A DNA stretch of 6,324 nucleotides from Holophaga sp. (GCA_030691225.1 JAUYES010000244.1:1-6324); one strand, 5' to 3'; shown: positions 1-5,791, counted from the first letter of the stretch. Notes: generated from the letters alone by a model not told the origin. Program-made: numbers and translations.

Positions 1-527
1 CCTTCGCGATCCAGATGCGCCAGGCAGCCGTAGTGGGGCAGCCCCGCGATGCGATAGTAGACGCTGCCTTCCCTCGCGTAGGCCAGGTCCTTGGCCTCCA
101 GGCGCTGGATCAGTTGAATCATATGGGGAATGTAATCGGTGGCCCTGGGCAGAAAGGTAAAGCTGGCCTGGGCGATGCCGACGGCTTCGAGATCCTGGAA
201 AAAGGCCTGGGTATAGCGGTCTGTTAGGTCTTTCATGGCCGCGTGGCGGGCCTGGTTATCAGCCTCAATGGGCAGGTCTTTTTGGCTATCACGGATGATC
301 TTGTCTTCGACATCGGTGATATTCATGCAATGGCGGACCTCGTAACCGGCCACCTGGAAGGTGCGCTTTAGGAGATCCTGGAACAAGAAGGTCCGCAGGT
401 TGCCGATATGGGCAAAGTTGTAGACGGTCGGACCGCAGGTGTAGAGGGTCACCACTCCGGGAGTCAGAGGCTCTACGGGTTCGACTTTGCGGTTTAGGGT
501 GTTGAAGAGGTGGAGGGGGCGTGTCAT
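1..527 (-). CDS. cysS: Cysteinyl-tRNA synthetase, N-terminal part (cut by the left edge)
   Basis: Class I aminoacyl-tRNA synthetase that charges tRNA-Cys with cysteine, in the cytoplasm. About 175 residues are visible of a family that is usually 450-500 long. Seen directly: the stretch YTCGPTVYNFAHIGNLR at about residues 29-45. It carries the Cys that normally binds the active-site zinc (C31) and the HIGH-type ATP motif as HIGN (40-43). The family-typical MNITDVEDKIIRD follows at 68-80. The start at 527 is chosen because GAGGG lies six bases upstream. An in-frame ATG at 533 overlaps that Shine-Dalgarno and is less likely. The gene diverges from the GAF-domain gene with only 62 bases between the two starts, so both promoters must be compact or overlap the opposite coding region. 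No defect is visible in the part present. Confidence 0.97.
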   Translation of the reverse strand, partial: MTRPLHLFNTLNRKVEPVEPLTPGVVTLYTCGPTVYNFAHIGNLRTFLFQDLLKRTFQVAGYEVRHCMNITDVEDKIIRDSQKDLPIEADNQARHAAMKDLTDRYTQAFFQDLEAVGIAQASFTFLPRATDYIPHMIQLIQRLEAKDLAYAREGSVYYRIAGLPHYGCLAHLDRE

Positions 528-589
528 CGTCATCCCTCAAGTCAATCACCATTCCCCGCAGTCCCCAAGTCTTCTGCAGAGGTTGTCTG

Positions 590-1222
590 ATGAAGCTACC
601 CTCCTTCGGAAAACCTAAAGTCGATGATTCGGTAGCTCAGGCCGAGCGGGTGGCGCGACTGGACGCCGAGGTGGTGAGTCTTCGGGCCGAAGTGCAGGAT
701 TTGCGCGAACTGCTGGGACACCTCGATAGCGAGCGCAACCTTTTACTCATGGCCAGCGAGCAGTTGAAACCGGGCATGTCGGCCCAGGCCCTCGCCGAAA
801 CCATGCACGCCCTGGTCTTTCGCCCTTTCGATTTGGCTTCCTTTTATGTGGCGCAAGTGGACTTGGAAAAGGATCTGCTGACCTTCCCGCTCTACCACGA
901 AGGGGGCAAGGCGCGGCATTTGGGTCCCTATGTTTTGTCTGAAAGACCCGGCCTGACGGCGAAGGCTCTTCTGGCCAAAAAGCCCTTGTACACCCGCACG
1001 CTTGAGGAAGCTCAAACCCAGGGGGCCATTTTTACCCCAGCCGAAAAGGGATCCGGACTGATTCCCTCGAGTTGGTACGGCGTTCCGCTGGGGGACCTGG
1101 ATCGACCCCTAGGCCTGGTGAGCTATCAGAGCTTTCAGCCGGATGCCTTCTCCGAGGATCGGCGTCGCACTATGAACGCCCTAGCCGTTCTGTTGGGAGC
1201 CGCCCTGCAGGGTTATCGCTAG
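590..1222 (+). CDS. Coiled-coil plus single GAF-domain protein
   Basis: A 210-residue cytoplasmic protein with no signal peptide or membrane segment. Residues 12-50 are rich in heptad-like Leu/Val with Glu/Arg (for example VARLDAEVVSLRAEVQDLRE), suggesting a dimerising coiled coil. Residues 55-208 read as one GAF domain: GLTAKALLAKKPLYTRTLEE, then SSWYGVPLGDLDRPLGLVSY, then FSEDRRRTMNALAVLLGAAL, which is the usual C-terminal GAF pattern. No histidine kinase, GGDEF, HTH or other output domain is attached, so it may be a stand-alone sensor or partner of another regulator; the ligand cannot be told. ATG 590 is chosen because AGAGG sits seven bases upstream. The frame is open back to a GTG at 521, but that would overlap cysS and lacks a ribosome site. 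The stop overlaps that of the convergent thioesterase gene. Confidence 0.88.
   Translation: MKLPSFGKPKVDDSVAQAERVARLDAEVVSLRAEVQDLRELLGHLDSERNLLLMASEQLKPGMSAQALAETMHALVFRPFDLASFYVAQVDLEKDLLTFPLYHEGGKARHLGPYVLSERPGLTAKALLAKKPLYTRTLEEAQTQGAIFTPAEKGSGLIPSSWYGVPLGDLDRPLGLVSYQSFQPDAFSEDRRRTMNALAVLLGAALQGYR
1219..1222. other. Shared CTAG: overlapping stop codons of two convergent genes
   Basis: The four-base palindrome CTAG supplies TAG to both genes: 1220-1222 on the plus strand ends the GAF-domain gene, and 1219-1221 read on the minus strand ends the thioesterase. No intergenic DNA is left, so neither gene can have a terminator of its own before entering the other. Confidence 0.95.
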
Positions 1223-1620
1223 ATGGCTCTCGCCACCAACGCCATCAGATTGGGCGGCAGGGTGCGGGCGCGCCCATCGGGGCCGGTTACTAGGTGGATT
1301 GTGCGCCCTTCCACTAAGCGAATGCCCTCGCGAGTGATTTCATAACCAAATACGACTTTTCGGCGATTCACTTCCAAAAGACGGGTGCGCACTTCCACCA
1401 ATTCGTCGTAGCGAGCCGGAGCGCGGAATTTAACGAAGAGTTCCGCCACGCTCATCATCACGCCCTGGCGTTCCCATTCGGCATAGCTTTGGCCCTGCTC
1501 GCGTAGGAAATCGGAACGACCCAGTTCCATCCAAATTGGATAGGTCGCGTGATGGACGATGCCCATGGCATCGGTTTCGGCATAGCGGACACGGATGGTG
1601 GTCGTAGATTCCAGGCTCAT
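1219..1620 (-). CDS. Acyl-CoA thioesterase, YbgC/FadM-type hotdog fold (4HBT superfamily)
   Basis: A 133-residue protein, the normal length of a single hotdog domain. It probably hydrolyses an acyl-CoA thioester in the cytoplasm; the acyl group cannot be deduced. The N-terminal motif VRYAETDAMGIVHHATYPIW (residues 11-30) is diagnostic. It contains the catalytic-type Asp at D17 and the conserved GIVHH...Y that opens the active-site helix. The later FVKFRAPARYDELVEVRTRL and VVFGYEITRE segments match the beta-sheet core. ATG 1620 is chosen because the homologous part begins there. The frame is open further up to 1764, but that extension reads back through a terminator and into the neighbouring gene. 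The ribosome site is weak (GGA three bases from the ATG). No convincing own promoter was found in the 64 bases upstream, so expression may depend on readthrough past the terminator at 1635-1661. YbgC-like proteins elsewhere sit with tol-pal genes; none are here. Confidence 0.92.
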   Translation of the reverse strand: MSLESTTTIRVRYAETDAMGIVHHATYPIWMELGRSDFLREQGQSYAEWERQGVMMSVAELFVKFRAPARYDELVEVRTRLLEVNRRKVVFGYEITREGIRLVEGRTIHLVTGPDGRARTLPPNLMALVARAI

Positions 1621-1634
1621 GGATCCATTCTGGC

Positions 1635-1661
1635 AAAAAAAGGCGCCCCGTGTGGGGCGCC
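1635..1661 (-). terminator. Rho-independent terminator of the small secreted-protein gene
   Basis: A perfect 8-bp GC-only stem (GGCGCCCC 1642-1649 paired with GGGGCGCC 1654-1661) has a GTGT loop and is followed on the minus strand by seven T (plus-strand A at 1635-1641). It lies 24 bases past the stop of the gene ending at 1685 and 15 bases before the thioesterase start, so it separates the two minus-strand genes. Confidence 0.9.
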
Positions 1662-1684
1662 CATGCAAGGAAAGGAAACTTTGG

Positions 1685-2044
1685 CTATTCGAGGACGATC
1701 TTGACCACATCGCCGCTGTTGGTGGTGATTTCCAAGAGCAGATCGCCCACTTTGGAGTTTTCAAGCAACTTGATCAGCGCATCGGCCTTGATGCCTTTCT
1801 TGTTTTCGCCATTGATTTTGATTTCACTATCGTTCGCCATTTCAAGCACACCCTTGGCCAAGCTGATGGGCAAGCGCATGTGGATTTCGGTGGGGCCTTC
1901 CTTCTTGGCCTCTTTCTGGCCGTGATGGTGGTTGAACTTGCCGCTCTTGCTGACAATGTCCACCTTGATGAACTTGGCTTGCTGAGCCGCCATGGGAATG
2001 GCCAGAGCCAGCGCCAGAGATAAAGGAAGGGTGAGGGCTCGCAT
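1685..2044 (-). CDS. Small secreted protein of unknown function
   Basis: A 119-residue protein that I do not recognise with confidence. It begins with a clear signal peptide (MRALTLPLSLALALAIPMAA, cleavage likely near residues 20-23), so it should be periplasmic or secreted. A lysine-rich, hydrophilic part with three adjacent histidines (HHH, 39-41) follows. The rest is a small domain (about 53-119) with RLPISLAKGVLEMA, an ALIKLLENS helix and a strand-like ending LLLEITTNSGDVVKIVLE. This layout resembles C-terminal domains of some uncharacterised acidobacterial proteins in which a short helix precedes a final beta-hairpin; that resemblance is from memory and weak. The start is firm: AGGAGG at 2050-2055 lies five bases upstream. 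It has its own strong terminator and is divergent from the exported thioredoxin gene, 180 bases away. Confidence 0.8.
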   Translation of the reverse strand: MRALTLPLSLALALAIPMAAQQAKFIKVDIVSKSGKFNHHHGQKEAKKEGPTEIHMRLPISLAKGVLEMANDSEIKINGENKKGIKADALIKLLENSKVGDLLLEITTNSGDVVKIVLE

Positions 2045-2084
2045 GGAAGCCTCCTGGAAAGGGTTGGAGTGCGGGGTTTTGGGT

Positions 2085-2097
2085 GGCGGTGACCGCC
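2085..2097. promoter_or_regulatory. Short palindrome in the divergent intergenic region
   Basis: GGCGGT-g-ACCGCC is a perfect 6+6 inverted repeat with a one-base centre. It lies about 40 bases upstream of the small secreted-protein start and about 130 bases before the thioredoxin-like gene. It could be an operator half-site pair, but a palindrome this short and GC-rich can occur by chance, and no regulator is known. Confidence 0.25.
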
Positions 2098-2164
2098 GCT
2101 TCAGGATGGATTACGGAGGATCCCGGAAGCAGGTTAGTGGATTATTCTCAGAGGTCGGGTCGCG

Positions 2165-2194
2165 TTGGCATCCTGCCGGCATCTTACTTATTAA
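2165..2194 (+). promoter_or_regulatory. Candidate sigma-70-type promoter of the thioredoxin-like gene
   Basis: TTGGCA at 2165-2170 (5 of 6 to TTGACA) and TATTAA at 2189-2194 (4 of 6 to TATAAT) are separated by 18 bases. They sit a sensible distance (about 20 bases) before the GGAG ribosome site at 2216-2219. Placement is good but the match is only moderate. Confidence 0.35.
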
Positions 2195-2224
2195 CGCCCC
2201 TCTGGGGTTCTTTTCGGAGTGTCC

Positions 2225-2632
2225 ATGAAGGCTCTTGCTGCTCTCTTCCTTGCCGCCATCCCCATGCTGGCCCAGAGTGCCGTGGTTTGGGAACACGATC
2301 TCGTAGCCGCCCAGAAGCGCGCCAAGGCGGAAAAGAAATTGCTGTTCGTCGATATCTGGGCCGAGTGGTGTGGCCCCTGCCAGCACCTTAAGAAGAAGGT
2401 CTTCCCCACTCCTGAGGCCCAGAAGGCCCTTGGCGCTTATGTGGCCGTTGCCTTGATGACCGAATCGAAAGATCGCACGCAGAACCCAACGAACATGAAA
2501 TTGGCCGAGCGCTACAAGGTGGAAGGTTATCCAACCCTGTTAATCCTGGATGCCGAGGGCAAGGAACTTCGTCGGCAAGTGGGGGCTTTCCGCACGGGTG
2601 CTGAGTTTGCGGCTTGGCTCGGATCGAAGTAA
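2225..2632 (+). CDS. Exported thioredoxin-fold protein with WCGPC active site
   Basis: A 135-residue thiol-disulphide protein. Residues 1-19 (MKALAALFLAAIPMLAQSA) form a signal peptide, so it should work in the periplasm. The thioredoxin fold follows: strand LLFVDIWAEWCGPCQHLKKK with redox cysteines C49 and C52, then KVEGYPTLLILDAEGKELRR with the conserved cis-proline P103. The spacing between the CxxC and YPT parts, with an inserted NPTNMKLAERY segment, is like the Thioredoxin_7/DsbD-C-terminal type rather than cytoplasmic TrxA. It could reduce or isomerise exported proteins; the partner and direction are unknown, and no dsbD or cytochrome c maturation gene is adjacent. ATG 2225 is chosen because GGAG at 2216-2219 lies five bases upstream. 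An in-frame GTG at 2219 overlaps that site. A hairpin lies nine bases past the stop. Confidence 0.93.
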   Translation: MKALAALFLAAIPMLAQSAVVWEHDLVAAQKRAKAEKKLLFVDIWAEWCGPCQHLKKKVFPTPEAQKALGAYVAVALMTESKDRTQNPTNMKLAERYKVEGYPTLLILDAEGKELRRQVGAFRTGAEFAAWLGSK

Positions 2633-2640
2633 GGCAATTG

Positions 2641-2676
2641 GCAATCCGCTTTTCGTTGTGTCGGGAAGCGGATTGC
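2641..2676. terminator. Hairpin between convergent genes, probable bidirectional terminator
   Basis: GCAATCCGCTT at 2641-2651 pairs perfectly with AAGCGGATTGC at 2666-2676. Four further pairs inside (TTCG with CGGG, two G-U) leave a six-base loop. It starts nine bases after the thioredoxin-like stop and lies 66 bases beyond the convergent SHOCT gene's stop. No T-tract follows on either strand, so it may act as an mRNA 3' end stabiliser or a rho-assisted end rather than a classical terminator. Confidence 0.5.
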
Positions 2677-2742
2677 ATTGATGGTTAAGGGCTGAAGGCT
2701 GCCTCTTGGTTATGCGAATAATTGAGCTGGGGTGTATTTTCT

Positions 2743-3258
2743 TCAATTCCCTTGCAAGATCTTTTTCTTTTGGGTTTCAAATTCAGCATCGGTGATGATG
2801 CCCTTTTTTCGAAGCTCGTCTAGCTTTGATAGTTCTGTGTATAGATCTTTCGGTTTTTCCGTTTTGTCTTTGGCCACGATATCGACATTGAGTTTTTCAG
2901 ACTTTTCAATAACAAGATCTGGCCTTGGCACGATGGAAGTCCTGCGAACTTCTGGATCATCCTTATCAACAACCCTGAATTGGTATTCGAAAGAGGCCCA
3001 TTGTGCGGGGCCATGGCCAATTGGCTTTTCACGGGTGGAAATCGGGATTGCAACTTTCCCTTGTTTTTCTGCGAAACGATTGGCATCCCGGATGACTCCA
3101 GCCTTGAGAGATGAAAAACTCCCAAATATTCCGGCATGATCTTCCCGAAAAAGAATGTAGGTGTCCGGTGAAACGGGAACGATTTCAGGATTCCTACACC
3201 CCAAGCCTGCCAGCACGATGAGTGGCATGGCCTGTTGGAGAAGCCTATGGAACCGCAT
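2743..3258 (-). CDS. Lipoprotein with C-terminal SHOCT domain
   Basis: A 171-residue predicted lipoprotein. The N-terminal signal ends in the lipobox LAGLGC, so C21 should be lipidated after signal peptidase II cleavage. Residues 31-98 hold a pattern (PDTYILF...LKAGVIRDANRFAEKQGK...FEYQFRVV) that I recall from small uncharacterised lipoproteins, where DTY, the ANxF helix and the closing strand recur. The charged linker (about 100-138) leads to a SHOCT domain at 142-168, LDELRKKGIITDAEFETQKK, a short helical pair often found at protein ends and thought to mediate oligomerisation or binding. GGAGGT four bases before ATG 3258 fixes the start. The reading frame is open to 3576, but that stretch crosses a terminator-like hairpin and overlaps the next gene. 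The gene is AT-richer than its neighbours (38% GC in the 60 bases from 2821). Function is unknown. Confidence 0.85.
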   Translation of the reverse strand: MRFHRLLQQAMPLIVLAGLGCRNPEIVPVSPDTYILFREDHAGIFGSFSSLKAGVIRDANRFAEKQGKVAIPISTREKPIGHGPAQWASFEYQFRVVDKDDPEVRRTSIVPRPDLVIEKSEKLNVDIVAKDKTEKPKDLYTELSKLDELRKKGIITDAEFETQKKKILQGN

Positions 3259-3352
3259 GTGACCTCCAGATTTTGGTTTGTGCTTTCCGAGGGTGATGCA
3301 GGTAGCCAAATGATCAAAGCTATCTGGCGCTGTCTTCAGCCAAATAATGTTG

Positions 3353-3379
3353 AAAAAAGAGAGCTCGAAGCCTTTCGAG
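3353..3379 (-). terminator. Probable terminator after the DUF4823-like gene
   Basis: CTCGAA (3364-3369) and TTCGAG (3374-3379) form a 6-bp stem with a four-base loop. Read on the minus strand it is followed by CTCTC and then six T (plus-strand A at 3353-3358). It lies 69 bases past the stop at 3449. The offset between stem and T-run makes it weaker than the one at 1635. It suggests that the SHOCT lipoprotein gene is transcribed separately. Confidence 0.5.
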
Positions 3380-3448
3380 GGGAGCCTGATCGTTGAGGCC
3401 GCGCTCGAGTAGAGCAGAGGGTCAGGGCGCGGTATGTCATGAAATTGT

Positions 3449-3982
3449 TTAGTGGCTTGCCCAAGCATATATCTTGCTGAGTGCACCTTCCGAACACTCA
3501 TCCATGAATCTCTCTGGATTGCCTCCAACAAGTGTCGCGCCTGTGGCGACTCGATAATGACTTGCGGCGGCGACAAGTTGTTTGCTTTTTACGTCGAATA
3601 GCTCGATTGAAATTCTTAATTTATCCCCATTTCCTGACCATGCAGTAGCGTTGTCCTCCCAGAGCGTGATATCGCATTTGAGAATGTAATCAAAATTGAT
3701 GGCAGAGGCTTCTGTGTAGGCATCGACAAGCTTTGTGCAGTCGGATGTCGAAAGTGGAATTTGGTGTGTTGAAAGGACTTTTCGAATAGCTGACGAAAGT
3801 GCTTTGCCACTTCCAGTGGCAACCGGCTGACCAATTTCCTGGCCATCTGTAATGGCCAAGATCAGCACCTTTCCTGCTGGATTAACTGTTTGACCAGATA
3901 TTCGCCCTCCTTCTGGGACAGACCGGGGCACAGAACAGCCTATGGCGAAAACGCAGAGCAAGATGGTGCAAAGGGCACGCAT
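3449..3982 (-). CDS. DUF4823-like lipoprotein
   Basis: A 177-residue predicted lipoprotein: MRALCTILLCVFAIGC carries a lipobox (FAIGC) with C16 as the lipidated residue. The mature part matches the order of motifs I associate with the uncharacterised DUF4823 family. These are a first strand with TDGQEIGQPVATGSGKALSS, an alternating helix region, then LKCDITLWEDNATAWSGNGD, a strand pair ISIELFDVKSKQLVAAAS, and finally GATLVGGNPERFMDE before a terminal helix. WED, ATxWSG and the late GG-P are the most telling. Function is unknown; envelope location is inferred from the lipobox. AAGGAG five bases before ATG 3982 supports the start. It follows the BatB-like gene in the same direction after 69 bases with no obvious terminator between, so cotranscription is possible. 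Its GC content is low (42% in the 60 bases from 3661). Confidence 0.85.
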   Translation of the reverse strand: MRALCTILLCVFAIGCSVPRSVPEGGRISGQTVNPAGKVLILAITDGQEIGQPVATGSGKALSSAIRKVLSTHQIPLSTSDCTKLVDAYTEASAINFDYILKCDITLWEDNATAWSGNGDKLRISIELFDVKSKQLVAAASHYRVATGATLVGGNPERFMDECSEGALSKIYAWASH

Positions 3983-4051
3983 AATTTCTCCTTGGTCCTT
4001 TGGGGCAACAAAAAAGACGCTTGGTGGAAAGGGAAGGGAATCCTATCCGAA

Positions 4052-5548
4052 TCATAGATCCTTCACGCCGCCCTGGGGCTTCTGCTTCTGGGGCAGGCGT
4101 TGATTGATTCCCTCTAATTCATCTTGCCGCGCCCCCATGCTGGGCCTGGGTGGAGGTGGCGGTGGAGGTGGGGTCTTGGGGGGTGGGGGTGGCTGATCTT
4201 TAAGCAAAGCTTGAAGGTTGTGGATGGCCTCTTCGCGATCGGGTTGCTCTTTCAAGAGGCGTTCCAGCAGTGCCTGGGCCTCGGCAAGTTGGTCTAGGGC
4301 GAAGTGGGCTCGGGCCGCCAGCAGTAGCGCCGGTGCTCGCCAGTCGGGTACGGGGCGAGGCACGCCCTGACCCGTGAGGGGTGTCAGTGTGGCCAAGGCC
4401 GCCTTGAATTCCCGGGATTTTAGTTCGATCTGGGCGGCCAGCAGGCGATGGTGGGGTCGCCGCCCCTCGGGTTTCCAGCGCTGGGCGGTTTCAACATCGC
4501 CTTTGTCCAGAGCTGTTTGAGCCAGCCAGGCCTTCACGCTTTGAGGCAGGGGCATTTCCGCCTTGGCGGAAGGGGTGAGGTTCAGCGCGAGCACCAGGCC
4601 AAGGATTGGACGCCAGGCGCGCATGGGCTTTCCCGCGGCCAGAAGCCAGAGCGCGACGCCCACGAGCGCCAGCCAAGCTCCCCATTCGGGATGAGCCGGT
4701 TGCAGGCTCCGCGCCACGGGCATGGGCTCCTTGCCTTGGGCCAGTCGAAGGAGGAAATCTGCCAAATCATCAGTTGGGCTAAACAGCTTGCCGCCGCTGC
4801 CCTCGGCCAGTTGTTTCAGAAATTCTGGTTGGGCGGTACTGGTGGGGGGCTCTTTGGCTTCCGTTTCGGTCTCGGCGGCCATGGGCACAACCTGGGGCGT
4901 GGGTTGCCCCAAGGCCACGGCGTACAGGGGCAACTTGGCTTCCTTCAAAAAACCGGTAGCCCGCGCCAGGGCTTCCGGTTGGGCTTCCCAGGTTTCTTCG
5001 CCATCACTGAGCAGCAAGATCACGGCCGGTGCCTTCTTGTCGATTTGGGCCACGATCTGGGGAATCCCGCGCCCCATGCTGGTGCCAGGGCTGCCAATTT
5101 CACCGGGGTTTACCGCCCGCAGCGCATCCCGCAGCAGGGGCCGGTCGTCGCCCGGCGGCATCAGGGGAATCGTATCCCCCGTGAGCAGATCTAGGCTGAA
5201 GCGAGTGCCGTGATTGGGTGTGTCCCAAAGGCGATCCAGGGTGCGCAAGGCCGCCTCCCATCGGGATTTCCCGCGCACATCGGGCACCAGCATCGAGCGG
5301 CTGGCATCCACCACCACATGTACCGTGAGCCGTGGCACCTCGGGCAGCCCGTACCGCGGTTCCGCCAGTCCGAGCCCGGCTCCAGCCAACACCAGGGCCA
5401 TGCCGAGGCCTAGAAGCAGTGGCTTCTGCCCCACAACTCGCACGCCGATGCCAGGCCGAAACTGCGCCCAGATGCCCAGAAACAGGGCCAGCAGCGCCAG
5501 ACCCAAGGCGGGGGCGAGGAAGATGGGATGGGAAAAGGGGAAGGACAT
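4052..5548 (-). CDS. batB: BatB-like von Willebrand A protein fused to a BatC-like TPR/polyproline segment
   Basis: A 498-residue membrane protein of the Bat (aerotolerance) type. N-terminal hydrophobic segments at about 8-28 and 43-62 frame a short loop, as in BatA/BatB. The vWA domain (about 75-270) has a complete metal-ion site: VVVDASRSM (D81, S83, S85), T156 in SPGTSMG, and D182 in LLLSDGEETW. A third membrane segment spans 289-306. Residues 308-330 then look like a signal peptide ending SAKA before EMPLP. Beyond it, TPR-like helices (338-450: WLAQTALDKGDVETAQRWK, then ALLLAARAHFALDQLAEAQ and LLERLLKEQPDREEAIHNLQ) and two proline runs (453-457, 460-467) resemble BatC. In typical bat operons BatB and BatC are separate. 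ATG 5548 is preferred: GGGGA lies six bases upstream, whereas a GTG at 5572 has no ribosome site. The gene follows the BatA-like gene after an unusual 454-base gap. Confidence 0.9.
   Translation of the reverse strand: MSFPFSHPIFLAPALGLALLALFLGIWAQFRPGIGVRVVGQKPLLLGLGMALVLAGAGLGLAEPRYGLPEVPRLTVHVVVDASRSMLVPDVRGKSRWEAALRTLDRLWDTPNHGTRFSLDLLTGDTIPLMPPGDDRPLLRDALRAVNPGEIGSPGTSMGRGIPQIVAQIDKKAPAVILLLSDGEETWEAQPEALARATGFLKEAKLPLYAVALGQPTPQVVPMAAETETEAKEPPTSTAQPEFLKQLAEGSGGKLFSPTDDLADFLLRLAQGKEPMPVARSLQPAHPEWGAWLALVGVALWLLAAGKPMRAWRPILGLVLALNLTPSAKAEMPLPQSVKAWLAQTALDKGDVETAQRWKPEGRRPHHRLLAAQIELKSREFKAALATLTPLTGQGVPRPVPDWRAPALLLAARAHFALDQLAEAQALLERLLKEQPDREEAIHNLQALLKDQPPPPPKTPPPPPPPPRPSMGARQDELEGINQRLPQKQKPQGGVKDL
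4131..4194 (-). repeat. Polyproline-coding low-complexity tract
   Basis: On the plus strand this is a G-run region (including six G at 4178-4183 and five G at 4185-4189). Read on the minus strand as coding sequence it gives five and then eight consecutive prolines (residues 453-457 and 460-467) of the BatB-BatC protein. Such runs normally need elongation factor P to be translated smoothly. They also make the tract prone to length changes. Confidence 0.75.
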
Positions 5549-5651
5549 GTCATTTCCCCACAACAGGTTCACGCCACAGAAATACGGATCGCGATGGTTT
5601 TTCGATTAACCAGTGTTTATCCGTGGACCAATGTCTTTCCCAACCAAATAG

Positions 5652-5668
5652 AAGCCGTGATGAATGGG
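5652..5668 (+). repeat. 17-bp direct repeat, left copy
   Basis: AAGCCGTGATGAATGGG here and AAGGCGTGATGAAAGGG at 5887-5903 agree at 15 of 17 positions. The pair brackets the periodic inverted repeat and the small ORF, so it may mark the edges of one inserted or duplicated module. Chance similarity cannot be excluded. Confidence 0.4.
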
Positions 5669-5697
5669 ACCAAAAGGCATTCTTTTTTCTTTTTTTA

Positions 5698-5783
5698 ATC
5701 GGTGTCCATCGGTGTCCATCGGTGTTCATCGGTGGCAAAAACTTTTTTTCAGCCACCGATGAACACCGATAAACACCGATAAA
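5698..5783. repeat. 10-bp-periodic inverted repeat (ATCGGTG units)
   Basis: Four ATCGGTG units recur every 10 bases at 5698, 5708, 5718 and 5728. Three CACCGAT units recur every 10 bases at 5754, 5764 and 5774. The arms 5708-5736 and 5752-5780 are complementary at 27 of 29 positions (19 uninterrupted next to the loop), with a 15-base A/T-rich loop. Transcribed either way, this would fold into a very stable stem. The unit resembles ATCGGTGTT-type intergenic repeats known from many bacterial genomes; the family name is not certain. Confidence 0.9.
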
Positions 5784-5791
5784 AGCGAACC

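Noticed and set aside
521..589. GTG start at 521 for the GAF-domain protein
   Set aside because: It would overlap the cysS start and has no Shine-Dalgarno; the ATG at 590 has AGAGG at a good distance.
743..1015. Minus-strand frame of 90 codons inside the GAF-domain gene
   Set aside because: It is antisense to a gene with clear domain content and shows no motif of its own.
1595..2023. Plus-strand frame of 142 codons over the small secreted-protein gene
   Set aside because: It runs opposite to a gene with signal peptide, AGGAGG site and terminator, and passes through the terminator stem.
3259..3576. N-terminal extension of the SHOCT lipoprotein up to 3576
   Set aside because: The lipobox signal and GGAGGT site fix the start at 3258; the extension crosses a terminator-like hairpin and overlaps the neighbouring gene.
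4142..4189. Canonical G-quadruplex on the plus strand
   Set aside because: The runs of three or more G are too unevenly spaced for a standard four-run motif; the bias is explained by proline codons.
4448..5194. Long plus-strand open frame opposite the BatB-like gene
   Set aside because: It is antisense to a vWA protein with intact motifs, has no ribosome site or recognisable domain, and its Gly/Gln-rich composition is what GC-rich coding DNA gives on the opposite strand.
5549..5572. GTG start at 5572 for the BatB-like protein
   Set aside because: It adds eight residues without family similarity and no ribosome site; ATG 5548 has GGGGA upstream.
5698..5780. CRISPR array from regularly spaced repeats
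   Set aside because: Units are 7 bases with 3-base gaps and reverse orientation halfway; there is no spacer structure and no cas gene.
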